Part shown: piece by piece, positions 34,291 to 44,981 of the stretch
Layout of the letters: each line of letters starts with the position of its first letter
Position numbering within the stretch: the stretch's first letter is position 1
Assembly (NCBI GenBank): GCA_028751875.1
Contig: CM054138.1
Location: 37,116,526-37,180,525, forward strand
Direction of reading: 5' to 3'
Length of the DNA: 64,000 nt
From: Rapana venosa
Lineage: Eukaryota > Mollusca > Gastropoda > Neogastropoda > Muricidae
The notes under the pieces: model-generated
What the model saw: only the letters and a program-made list of their open reading frames with translations
Database searches by the model: none
What the model was told of the DNA's origin: nothing
Position numbers and translations under genes: made by a program

Positions 34291-36600
34291 ACTTAGAGTG
34301 AACAGACGTTAAATTGAAGACAACAAACAGTAAAAGAGGAAATATTTATGAATCAAGACACTGATTTGCCTAAATGAGCACGCAATATTTCATTTTTGCA
34401 ACCAATTAAAATTATACAGACACATTTATGAAAGAAAATGACATCAATATCTCAACAATTCCAATTTTACTGGTTGTTCGTCAGTTTTCTCCTTGGGAAC
34501 ATATTTCAGCTAAATTTGACATCGACTACACGAATTCGGGCCTCTTTGTGTGTGGAGGACATAGAACTGTTGTCTATATCACTCTGACCGTACTACCTAC
34601 CGCGAGAATTCCCACAACTATTTTTTACCCTGGTCTATATTCATCCCAAAGCTAATGTGACCAGAGCATCTGAACATATTTTGAATCACCTGTATAAGTT
34701 AGATTCCATAGGGAACATTGCGCCTTTGCGCCTGTCGGTAGCACTGTATGTGGCTCTGTGTTTGAATGCTGGATGTGTGTGTGTTTTTCTGCTTCCTTTC
34801 AAGAAATGTTTACATCTTCTTGTTCGTGTTTTTACCATGAGTTATATGGTCAGAACATTTTTTGTTGTTGTCATCTACTTTTTGAGATATTTCTATGTAT
34901 AATTTTCATCTTTGTTTGATTGTTAAAAATTTCAAATCGACTTATGAATTGTGTTTACCTGACTGTGCTGAACTTCGTGACCCATTTTAATCTGACCCTG
35001 CTGCCGTTCAACAAATTGCATGTGATTCACGAACTGACACCACCCCCATCAATCAAGTCTAGTGTGTGTTGTTCTGCTACCATGGCAGTGAGAGCCGCAG
35101 ACATTAGAGCTGTGCTCACACCTGAGTTTTGTCAAAAACAGTACACGCTTGCTCCTGATATTAAGCAGCATATAACACACTTAGACATTCATCGCCCGAA
35201 AAACCAGACGGGGAATAAGGGCAGGCCGACGTCATCGCCAGTGGTGGGCTTCCCTCTCCCGTGTCTCCCCCCTCACCTCTGACGTCACTTCTGTAACCCC
35301 TGACAACGCTTCTTTCCCATGCTGCCGTCCACCCGCCCCTTCAGCTTTTGATTGTTCTGTTGTTTGTGACTCTGATAATGTTTTTTGTTCTGATGATGAT
35401 GTGTATCATGATGTGTGTCAAACACCGAATCCCCTGATTAGCACAGTTCTTTCACCATCTTCTACTCCCAATTCACCATCCAAACTCTTGTCTGTTTTTC
35501 CGCTAGCCACATCTCCACCATCGCCTTCATCCTCTTCCTCTGATTCTTGTCCAAACTCACTACTTTCATCTTCAACCTCTCCACCTCCTTGAGATCTCCT
35601 TCAAGTTTGTTTGTTCAATGTGCAGTCAGCCTGTCCAAATGGAAAAGCCGACTACAAACCACATGGCCATGAGCCAAAAATAAAATAGCTGACTCCTCCT
35701 GGATATAAAACTATTTCTTTTCCCCGACTCTCTCAAGGAGGTGGGATTGTCATCATTCTCAAAGACATATTGGACCATCTCTTTCTTTCAGTCACAACCT
35801 TCAATTCTCACATGAATCTTTTGAAGTTTGCAAAATCAATCTCAACCTACCTGGCCACTCTATTACTTTCTGCTGCCTTTACCGTCCACCTCCCAGCCGT
35901 AAAAACAATCTGACATCTTCTCTTTTTCACCAAGAATTCCAGTCACTCCTCGACCACTACAGCCTCTCTCCCACTAAACTTATAATTCTTGGTGACTTCA
36001 ACTTCCATTTCGACAACCAGTCTTCTCCAGATGTCAAATGTCTTTCTCTGTCCAACCATTCTCTCTCCCAACTGGTAAACGAAGCAACGCACAGATCTGG
36101 TCATATTTTAGAATGGCTGATTACTAATGCTTCATTTAATCTTGTCACATCTGTTTCTATCACTAACGAACTGCATTCTGATCATTCCGCCATTCTTTTC
36201 TTTCTCAACATCACAAAACCTGTCAAAAAGAAGAAATATGTTACTCGTCACAATCTTGAGGCCTTGGACATTCATACCTTCTCTTCACAAGCTTCTGAAT
36301 ATTTTTCACAAACCTCTGACCACACTGACCTCTCTGATTACTATAACACTGTTCTCCGCCAATTGCTTGATGAGCATGCACCTCCTACTGACCATCTCCT
36401 ACCTGACAGACCCTGTGCGCCATGGTATACCCAAGACATTTTGATAGCAAAGCGCAAACGCCGGCAACTAGAACAGCAGTGGCGGAAGTCAAAAACCGAA
36501 ATCAACAAACAGCTTTTCCGAAAACAAATAAACAAAGTCAAACTCTTACTTCATTCAGCAAAGACAGACTACTACTCTTCCCAAGTTCTCTGTGCTACAT

Positions 36601-37271
36601 AATAATAATAATATATGGAATTTATATAGCGCTGAATCTTGTAAAAAAACAAACAAATCGAAGCGCTTGCACTCAATCATTTACAGGCATGCAACTCTCC
36701 TTAAACATAATGAACAACAGATTTAAAAAACCATGCACGCGCACGTATGCATGCATGCACGCACATGCACGCACGCGCACGCACGCACGCACACACACAC
36801 ACACACAACACACACACACACACTCTCTCTCTCTCTCTCTCTCCTCCTCCTCTCTCTCTACTCTCTCTCTTCTCTCTCTCTCTTCTCTCGGAACAACACT
36901 TAGAAGGTGAAAGATGCTGTTGAAATTAGGGACAGATATTTGGGGGGAAAGTCTCAGGTAGGAAATAAGTGTGTTTTGAGGCTGGATTTGAAGGTATCAA
37001 GTGAAGGCTTTTGGCGAAGTGAAAGAGGTAGGTAATTCCAGGTGGATGGACCAGAAACAGAGAAGGAGCGACGGCCAACAGTTGTTTGTTTGAATCTGGG
37101 TGTTCGAAAGCACAAAGTATTTGCAGCTGAACGAAGGGAACGGGATGGAGTGTACAGATGAAGACAGTTACAGAGATAAGAGGGTGCAGATTTGTGGAGA
37201 CATTTGAAACAGAGGGTATTGATTTTATACTCCAGTCTTTGTGAGACAGGCAGCCAGTGAAGAGATCGCAG
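36601..37271 (-). mobile_element. L2/CR1-like LINE 3' end inserted inverted in LINE D
   Basis: Reverse complement of the last ~570 bp of LINE B plus its microsatellite-bearing 3' UTR: (AAT)n, ATATGGAATTTATATAGCGC, a CA/CT repeat at 36780-36895, then the complement of the WNDLPLSLRQ to LHWLPV coding region. It is flanked by the 4-bp duplication ACAT (36597-36600 and 37272-37275). Removing it restores GTGCTACATCCATAAAATC exactly as in LINE B at about 24181-24199. Confidence 0.93.
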
Positions 37272-37530
37272 ACATCCATAAAATCTCTTTTTTCCCTCAC
37301 CTCAAATCTCCTTGGATCTGCAAAATCAACTCCTTTGCCTAACACCCACAGCCTGTCTGAACTTCCATTCATCTTTTCTGCCTTCTTTTCAAACAAAGTT
37401 CGAAACATACGCACAAGACTGGATCAGACTCAATTCCAGCCTGCGCTTCCTGATCCCCAGTTCACTGGCACTCCTCTCTTTTCCTTCCATCCCACAAGTG
37501 AAAAAGAAATCATGACAATTCTGAAGGAAA

Positions 37531-37574
37531 TAATAATAATAATAATATGTGGAATTTATAGAGCGCTATATCTT
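37531..37574 (-). mobile_element. 44-bp tail-only LINE/SINE insertion in LINE D
   Basis: (TAA)n followed by TATGTGGAATTTATAGAGCG and CTATATCTT, the reverse complement of the L2/CR1-like tail. Flanked by GAAA (37527-37530 and 37575-37578). LINE B has the uninterrupted GAAGGAAATGACTATAAAAT at the same site. Confidence 0.9.
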
Positions 37575-39053
37575 GAAATGACTATAAAATCATGCGACCT
37601 TGATCCCATACCTGCTCCTGTTTTCTCACAATGCTTACCACAACTTGTATCTATTATCACTAAAATAGTAAACTCATCTCTTGTGTCAGGAAATTTTCCA
37701 TCAGCTCTTTAAACCGCAATAGTCACACCTCTACTGAAAAAGCACGACCTCGATCCCAACATTCTGAAGAATTATAGACCTGTCTCAAACTTACCCTTTG
37801 TTTCTAAAGTACCAGGAAAAGTTGTTCTCAAACAGCTCAACAATCATCTTCATTCCAATGATCTCCTTCCCCCTTTTCAATCTGCCTATCGCCCCAACCA
37901 CGACACCGAAACCACCCTAGTCCACACTTTAGATACACTTCTACTTGCTTCTGATGCAGGAAAAATCTCCCTCCTCATTCTTCTTGATTTATCTGCAGCC
38001 TTTGACACTATAGATCTTTCTCGCCTCCAAAATACGTTTGGTATTAACGGCACAGCCCTCACTTGGTTTACTTCAATACCTCACAGACCAGTTCCAGAAA
38101 GTTATTGTAAACAAAATTCAATCAAAACCTGTCAAAATGGAATGTGGAGTCCCACAGGGATCAGTCCTGGGCCCTGTTCTCTTTACTCTCTACACTGCTC
38201 CACTCTCACATATAATAAATAACCACCATATTGATCATCATTTCTATGCCGATGATACTCGGCTTCAGTGCAGTGATACTGTTGAAAACTTGCCTTCCCT
38301 CCTGACAAATATGTCCTACTCCCTTCAAGACATTCAAAACTGGATGACTCAGAACAAGTTACAACTTAATGCCGATAAAACCGAAGCCATGCTCATAGGG
38401 ACCCAACATAAACTTTCCTCTATCGCAAAAACTTCAATAGAATTCGGCAATATGTCAGTTCCTTTGTTCAACTCTGTGAAGTATTTAGGAGTAGTTCTTG
38501 ACAACATACTCTCTATGAAAAAATTCATCTCCCAGACCTGCCAGTCTTGCTACTATCAATTATGGTGCATTAGCGCGATTTGCAAGTATCTGTCCACTGA
38601 TGCAACTCCCAAGCTTGTCACATCTCTCATTCTTTCACATTTAGACTACTATAATTCTCTTTTGGTTGGCCTGCCAGCATCATCTATCTATCCACTCTCT
38701 TCAACGCATTCAAAACTCTGCAGCTCGACTGGTCGTAAGAAAGAAAAAATCTGAACACATCACTCCTCTTCTGCGATCTCTTCACTGGCTGCCTGTCTCA
38801 CAAAGACTGGAGTATAAGATCATTACCTTCTGTTTCAAATGTCTCCACAAATCTGCACCCTCTTATCTCTGTAACTGTCTTCATCTGTACACTCCATCCC
38901 GTCTAACCCCACTGACGATTCCTCATTGAGTTAGTGGAGAAGAAGGAACTGTAACTGAATGTGAAGATGTTTTCAGGAGAGTGCAAACATCAGGGGTGAT
39001 GTTGACAGTGTTTCTTATTATGGTGTGTTTGGTGTGTGTTTGTTTTTTTACAG

Positions 39054-39194
39054 ACCCAGACTGGCATTGTACAGCTTGATGGTACTGGTGATGGAAGTAG
39101 TAGTTCTGAGGATGATGATTTTGACAACGACGACAATGATGATGACAATGATGAGGATCAGAATGATGATGAAGCAGAGGAAGGTGAAGAGGAG
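39054..39194 (+). CDS. GTF2A1: GTF2A1 acidic exon
   Basis: Encodes TQTGIVQLDGTGDGSSSSED followed by a long Asp/Asn/Glu run ending EEGEEE. This matches the (V/L)QxDGTGD motif and acidic domain of the TFIIA-L precursor, the region just upstream of the beta part and near the processing site in animals. The acceptor TTTGTTTTTTTACAG ends at 39053 and the donor GTAAGT is at 39195. The exon is 141 nt, phase 0 at both ends, consistent with the exon before it. The preceding 7.1-kb intron contains LINE D. Confidence 0.92.
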
Positions 39195-39254
39195 GTAAGT
39201 GTAGGTCTTCTTTGCTCAAATCTGTGACATAGTTTGTACACATGTATGCATGCA

Positions 39255-39256
<2 letters not shown>

Positions 39257-39287
<31 letters not shown>

Positions 39288-39296
39288 ACTCTCACA

Positions 39297-39356
<60 letters not shown>

Positions 39357-39382
39357 CACACACACACACACACACACACACA
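39257..39382. repeat. CT then CA microsatellite
   Basis: Interrupted (CT)n followed by (CA)n in a GTF2A1 intron, 60 bp downstream of the acidic exon. Confidence 0.97.
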
Positions 39383-39389
39383 TCCTTTT

Positions 39390-39575
39390 TAACATGTGTG
39401 CAACAATATCTTGTGCATATGTTAAAGCCTCTTCCGCTTTTTGGAATAGTAAGCCATTTTGTGCTAGTGGGAATTGATGACAAACCTGCATGCTCTTGGG
39501 GACTTCATGAAAAAAAGCTCATGAGTACTTGTTCATTATCCTCAAAATGAAAGAATAAGAAAAGAAATAAATAAA
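39390..39575 (+). mobile_element. SINE A, 3' fragment
   Basis: GTGCAACAATATCTTGTGCA, TTCCGCTTTTTGGAATAGTA, a diverged AAGCTCATGAGTACTTGTT hairpin and ATTATCCTCAAAATGAAAGA. The head is missing, apparently replaced by the microsatellite. Confidence 0.82.
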
Positions 39576-39849
39576 ATATCCCCACAAATACAACAGTATA
39601 CACAGAGGTACAGACAGCTCTTCTTGATCTGGTCAAAATTCGCCATTGATTGAAATAAGTCATCAGTAATAAGTAGTGTGGATGTTGTTTTATTCACTTG
39701 CGTTGCTTGGCCTTGATGGTGGTCTTGGCTTCAGAAATATTGACAGACCTGTCCACTGGCTGCTGGCCTGTGCCTTCCTTTTCCAGGAAGTCAGCATTCT
39801 CGTTGTCAAGCATAGGTCAATGGGAGGGGATCCCCCACTGCAGGACCAC

Positions 39850-39966
39850 TGTGTGACTCCTTTTGCCATAGGCACTAGCTCAGACCTGACTTCCTGGTTT
39901 GGGCATGGCACTTCCAAAGAAGGACAGTTTTGTGGAATGTGGTTCTTGGCCAGTATGGCCGTGAGC
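39850..39966 (-). mobile_element. DIRS-like gag fragment (shared with 29226-29335)
   Basis: About 110 bp nearly identical to 29226-29335, encoding MPKPGSQVRSELVPMAK on the minus strand. Flanks differ from the other copy on both sides. Confidence 0.75.
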
Positions 39967-40131
39967 CTTGGAGGACAGGTCGTTTAGGTCATTGTCTCTG
40001 TTGGACTTTAGGGCCTGCAATACACACAGGGCATCTGTCAAGATGACTTCTCTGTGGGAAGTATATACAAACTGACGGTGATGTTGGTTGCTGCTTTTTC
40101 TATGGCTTCTGCAGACCTGTGCACTCTCCAT
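39967..40131 (-). mobile_element. LINE RNase H domain fragment
   Basis: The minus-strand frame contains VILTDALCVLQALKSNRD and NDLNDLSS, matching the TDALSVLQAL block around a catalytic Asp in RNase H domains carried by some Jockey/I-type LINEs. Fragment only, joined at its left to the gag-like fragment. Confidence 0.6.
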
Positions 40132-40134
40132 ATT

Positions 40135-41050
40135 TTTCTGTTTGTTTCAGAAAAAGTTGGAAAATATGGAAATACAATTTCATTCATCAAAATCCGATTT
40201 TTGTTAACCCCAAAATCTGAAAATCAAAAACGTCTGTTATCATTCAAAGACTTCCATTCACCTCACACTATGTTGCCTGCTATCGTTCAGAGAATAGTCT
40301 CCCCTGACTACACTGTTGAGTCAATGCGCATGCACAGAGCACACTTTTGCAACAACATCCAAAACGTGGTGGTGATTTTCTAGGAAAAACTGACCAAACT
40401 GACACAATCACAAGCAAAGAAAGTTGATGAGTAAACAAAAAATGATGTTAACAGGCCAAGATGAGGTTAAAATAGGTACAGTTGTGGATATAGATGAACA
40501 AACAGCAAAATTGGCCATTCGTTTTGCCAAGTGAGGTGTGGAATCTGTGCGTTGTCTCTCATATAAGTGAAATTTTAAGCTTTCATTTTTCAAGTGGTTT
40601 CAAACACAGTAGGAAAATAACAAACTATGGTACTTTTAGATATAAAAGCGCTGATCTCTTGGCAAATCATGGAAGAGCAAATCTTTTGCATTTTCGGAAA
40701 AAGCAGTCGATTGTTAAAATAGCAGTGAGTCGTTTTGAAATGATATTGGCGTCAAACATGGCCTCCGCTCTGCTGCTGTACTAGACAGCATTTTGACACT
40801 CACAGGTCTTGTTTTTCTGATCATACAGTATGTCCTGGTGAATCCACTCTTGAAATCAGATTAATTTTAAATCTACTTTTGTGCAGGGTCTGCAACTTGC
40901 TATCAAACTAAGAAAGGTGTAGGATTATCTTTACAAGAGAGTGCATTGATTGTTTCAGTATGTCTGCTGATGTGACATGAACTGGTTTTCTCATGGAGAC
41001 AAAAAAGCTTATTCATGCTAGATGTAAACACTCAGCATATATGTGCATAC
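40135..41050. other. GTF2A1 intron, nothing recognised
   Basis: Low-complexity AT-rich sequence. ORFs up to 109 residues without recognisable features. Confidence 0.5.
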
Positions 41051-41057
41051 ACACTGT

Positions 41058-41150
41058 CTGTCTGTCTGTCTAACTGTCTGCCTATCTGTCCATCTGTCTG
41101 TCTGCCTGCCTGCCTGCCTGCCTGCCTATTTGTCTGTCTGTCTCTCTGTC
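41058..41150. repeat. (CTGT/CTGC)n tetranucleotide repeat
   Basis: About 20 units of TCTG variants switching from TCTG to CCTG and back. Confidence 0.95.
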
Positions 41151-41589
41151 AGAAGCTTAATAATTTCTTGCCCAAAAAGTTTTTAGACAAAAATGTTTCT
41201 GAAGAAAATGTAGATGTAATTCTGTTGGATGAAAACATTCTTTTTTGCGAAGTAAAAGTAAGAAGTATCGAAGTCTCTTGTACATAGCCCAGTTTTCGCG
41301 TTTCTTTAAAGTTCTTTGATATTGTTTTCCCTATTTGCATTTTTAGGCCTTACATTGATGTTTAAACACCAATCTGTTACATGACTCTCTTCTTTTGTTT
41401 TTGCTAAGGTCTTTTTTCACTTATAGTGAACAAACGTTAAGAGAGAGAGAGAAAAGCCACATTCTGACTTCATGGAGGATGGCTAAACATGACAGCATAT
41501 TGCATGTGTTTTTTTAAATATGTTTTTGGTCATCCATTCTTACCAGCAGGAAAAGACCTGGTTTTAAACTGGTTTTAATGTGTGTGGAA

Positions 41590-41798
41590 GGTGTTTTGTG
41601 TGCTTTCTCATTTAGAGCCTCAGCTTGTATTCTCATCCAAAGGACTTAAGTTTCAGGGAAGTGGAGTCAGTACAGTTAACTCCAGGGGAAAAATCCCCCA
41701 GAACGGGCATCTTAGTGGTGACTCAAACCTGGGCTCCATCCTGGGTCGTCAAATCGTAAGCACAATGCTCTAACCACTCAGCTGTCCTGCCCCCCAGC
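41590..41798 (-). mobile_element. SINE A, 5' part, minus strand
   Basis: The reverse complement reads GGCAGGACAGCTGAGTGGTTAGAG at the head and AGGTTTGAGTCACC for the B box, then the GACTCCACTTCCC...AAGTCCTTTGGATGAGA block. The 3' half is missing. Confidence 0.85.
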
Positions 41799-42129
41799 GT
41801 GGTCTGAAAGACATGATCAGTGGATGGAAAAATTGTGTTGTCAGGCAAGTGCCACACTTGGTCAAGGAGTTGACAAATGGTGTAACACATTTGGAATGGA
41901 GGCTGTCAAAAATGATTACTTGCACTTTCGTGACTGCAGCAAGTACCTGTCTGGGTTTTTCCTCCTCATCCCCCCCCGCCCCCCCATTCTCTCTCTCTCT
42001 CTCTCTCTCTTTCACTTTTGTTGAATATGTCATTTGTGTTTTATGAAAAGCACTCTCATGCCTGGTTCTTACTTGTGGTTTTATGAATGAACATGCAAGC
42101 TGTTACTACAGAGCAATGTTGCTTTTCAG

Positions 42130-42220
42130 GAGCCCTCTGAACTCTGGTGATGATGTCAGCGAAGAAGACCCCACTGAACTCTTTGATGCAGACAATGTCA
42201 TTGTCTGTCAATATGACAAA
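42130..42220 (+). CDS. GTF2A1: GTF2A1 beta-region exon, with 1-base insertion
   Basis: Encodes (E)PLNSGDDVSEEDPTELFDADNVIVCQYDK, closely matching the conserved beta-subunit start of animal TFIIA-L (DDVS, ELFD and VVCQYDK blocks). This is the segment that forms the beta barrel contacting TBP and DNA. The acceptor TTGCTTTTCAG ends at 42129 and the donor GTGAGT is at 42221. The exon is 91 nt where 90 are needed to join phase 0 to phase 0: GAGCCCTCTGAAC has one T too many after GAGCCC. As written the frame hits TGA TGA. This is most simply a consensus error in an otherwise conserved exon; a true mutation cannot be excluded. Confidence 0.95.
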
Positions 42221-42299
42221 GTGAGTGCTAGAGAGATAGGTATAGTTTTCAGATAGGCTGGTAAATTACAGTTCTATCATCCAGTTACCCCCTAGACTG

Positions 42300-42335
42300 T
42301 TGATCTCCCCCCCCCCCTCCCCCCCCCCCCCTCTC
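42300..42335. repeat. Poly-C tract
   Basis: C run with two T interruptions in a GTF2A1 intron. Confidence 0.93.
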
Positions 42336-42779
42336 CAAACAAACAACCCCAAAACAAAACCAACAACAAGACACGACAAACAAAAAACTCTGCCATCAAA
42401 ATCAGGGGAAAGCCATCACTGAGACAACTGTGTTGTCCCTCCAGTAATACATTTATCCCACAGGGATGCTACCTACAACCTCTCACTTCTTCAGTGTTAG
42501 TGTTGTCTATTCTTTCAAATGATCAGTTTGTCAGGCATCAGGGGTTAAAGCTAGTAAAAGTATAACAGGGAATGTAGAGGCAAGAATTAAGACTGTGAAC
42601 CATCATAGGACACATAATTATAGAAAAAAATGCTGCTGATTCAGCCATAAATTCCCTTATATATATTTTTATAGAGAAAAAGTTTGCACCCACACCGTCA
42701 GAATATAAGCACCTCTCTTATCCGAAAATGTTGGCCTCACCGACCCTTCTGCCAGGTTTTGCAGTCACCTGCCAACTGC

Positions 42780-42955
42780 TCCCTCCTGCAGTGAAGGGCA
42801 TGCTGATTTGACGACATGTTAAATCCGTCCCTCCGTACCAGAGCCTGTGCCGGAACGGATGACAAATACAAAACCCCACACACGACTGGTTAAAAAATGC
42901 ACATAAGTGCTATCCCATTATCCCTCGATCAAAAGAAAAAAATTAAAAAAAATAA
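42780..42955 (+). mobile_element. SINE A, 3' fragment, degenerate
   Basis: GACATGTTAAATCCGTCC, GTGCCGGAACGGATGACAAA, ATGCACATAAGTGCTATCCC and ATTATCCCTCGATC. Many missing bases relative to other copies, in keeping with the indel-rich quality of 42.8-43.4 kb. Confidence 0.72.
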
Positions 42956-43291
42956 AATAAAATGTAGTCCTGTCATATATGCCACCGCCCATACTCTTAG
43001 AGGTGAAAGTTTTTAAGCATCAGAAGATATCTACCAGCACGCTCTCAAACCTGTACGATGGCTCTTCTCTGAAAGCAGGTGAGAAGGAATGTACCCTACA
43101 CATGTATGCTTAACCCACCCCCATCCCACCCCTTTAAAGATAAAGTGAAGAAACGATAATGGAACAAAATATGATACATTAAAATTATGGTGAAAAGACC
43201 AATTTGATAAAAAAGATCTAGCAACTGGCACCAGAAGAGTGGAACGAAGTGCTTGTTGACAGAACGTAGAGCATTTTTTGTCTTGTGGTTT

Positions 43292-43390
43292 GCATCAACC
43301 CGCATCCAACAAGGAATTCACCTAGACGGCATCATGACTATGCAAAACTTCGGTTCCAGAACTACCGGATCTGTATACCGTTTGACGTGA
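43292..43390 (+). CDS. GTF2A1: GTF2A1 last exon candidate (indel-damaged)
   Basis: After the VCQYDK exon, animal TFIIA-L ends with about 35 residues, (I)HRSKNKWKFHLKDGIM..., finishing DAEW. Here TTTGCATCAACCCGCATCC, AAGGAATTCACCT, AGACGGCATCATGA and TTCCAGAACTACCGGA fall in that order and spacing, giving FHL-DGIM and VFQ-TTG-like pieces in shifting frames. At least four indels would be needed to make it open. The acceptor AG is not cleanly present and the stop is not certain. Position (1.07 kb after the previous exon) is right. Tentative. Confidence 0.4.
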   Translation, partial: ASTRIQQGIHLDGIMTMQNFGSRTTGSVYRLT

Positions 43391-43399
43391 CTTGAGAGT

Positions 43400-44800
43400 G
43401 ACCACTCACCCTCCCTCTTGCCCTTCCCACCCTCCCATCGGTTCTCCTAATCATCCATTACCTCTTTACAACCCACACACCCCCCCAATTCCTTTACCCC
43501 GCCACCTTCCCCCCTCATTCATCTCTACTCCTGTTTTTGCGAAAAGTTGTTCATTGTATCCAACCCCCCCCCCTCTGGTGAATGAAATTGATAGTGTAAT
43601 GAGATCCAGCTGAATGTAATTATACTTTGTGTGGTTTTGGTGTATTGTTTTCTTCTGTTGTGTATTCTCTTTCTGCTTGTCTATATACATTTTCTCAGAC
43701 CAAGTTGGGGCTTTGGTAAACCATTTTTTTACATAACTGTACCCCAACATTTAAGAAATAAGTTCTTTGGCATCATATAACCTGCTTTTCAAGACTGATT
43801 CAATTAACGGCCTGTTCAACTGGCTCTGTTAGCCCAAAGAAAAAAGAGAACACCATGTAAAAGTGAATGTCCTCCAATGTTTTTGCCCGAAGTTGGTCTG
43901 TGCATTCATGTGTGATACTACCCAAACTGTTGAAGATGCCAATCAATCACCCCCTAGAAGCTGACTGATCCTGTCCATAATTATGGTCCATGTAAGGGCA
44001 TTGGATGCCAAGGCTTTATCATATGATGTTGGCTTGTGTTTCTTCGTAGGAGAATTCCAGCTAGAGAAAAATATAAGGCCTTTAGTTATACTTCTGTTAT
44101 TGTTTGTTTCAGTTCTGTTTACGTGTAACTTTAACGCCTGCCATCATTCTTTAAAAACTTTCTGTTTGTTTCTGTTTTTTTGTACCATCATATTACTTTT
44201 GTACTTAGAATAATGATAAAATTGTGCACCTATACTTTTTTCCTCTTTCTAGATTTTGGATTAAAGAGAGTACATGGATTTATGATTGCTTTTTTGAAAA
44301 CTGGGGTGTTTGTTTGGAAAATGCTGACCTTCCTTGGTGTTCTAATGATGTTTCATATCTCACATAATATATTGGTGTCACAGTTTCTTCCCAGTAAATA
44401 TACGCAGAATTTAGTTTTTAAGAAAAAAAAGAAAAGTCTAGTTCTAGACCTAGCTTAATTGCAAGATACACTTGTTGAAGGTTTTTTGGCTTGAAAGGGA
44501 GGCAGTACAGTTGAAATCATTTTTTAAAAAACCTTTTTTCCCATTCCTTATTATTATTATTATTTTTTTTTTTTGGTGTGCTTTATAAGTGCTCAAAAAG
44601 TATAGGAGCACAAGTTTTTACTGTTGACTCTTTCAGGTGTTTCTTTCTTCCTTCTCTGTGTATTTTTAAATTGTAAGATTTCTTCCTCAAGAAGTCTCAT
44701 ATGTCCTTTTTTTTCCCTCTTGAAAATGTTTTCATGCTGATAGACTCTTATTTTATTTTTGGTGTGCGTGAAATGTTTAGATACATTTTGTACAAATGCA
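43400..44800. other. Possible GTF2A1 3' region, nothing firm
   Basis: AT-rich sequence downstream of the presumed last exon. It may include the 3' UTR. No poly(A) site can be chosen with confidence. Confidence 0.35.
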
Positions 44801-44814
44801 GTATATTTCTCTGT

Positions 44815-44930
44815 GTGTGTATGTATGTATGTAATATATATTATGTATGTATGTATGTATGGTCTGTGCATGTGTGTGTGTGTGTGTGTTTGTGTGTGTG
44901 TGTTGTGTGTGTGTGTGTGTGTGTGGTGAG

Positions 44931-44980
<50 letters not shown>
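44815..44980. repeat. (GTAT)n, (GT)n, (GA)n compound microsatellite
   Basis: Short GTAT arrays, then GT, then a GA run ending near 44978. Confidence 0.96.

Positions 44981-44981
<1 letters not shown>

Larger units (their letters stand above)
34920..38905 (+). mobile_element. LINE D (L2/CR1-like), near full-length, interrupted
   Basis: Most complete LINE in the window, inside a GTF2A1 intron in the gene's orientation. A 5' leader/ORF1-like stretch (34920-35590) is followed by an endonuclease region starting FNVQSA near 35608, an internal deletion, GGGIVIILKD, CCLYRPPPS near 35875, catalytic LGDFNFHFD (35988-36014), QLVNEATH and LHSDHSAI near 36175. After the linker to 36600 comes an inverted insertion (36601-37271). 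The element then resumes with the RT: LDPIPAPVFSQ, AYRPNH, LLDLSAAFDTID, GVPQGSVLGP near 38145, FYADD near 38247, NKLQLNADKTEAM, and LHWLPVSQRLEYK near 38790. It ends abruptly after LHLYTPSR at 38905. There are several frameshifts and stops. The 5' limit is approximate. Confidence 0.88.
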
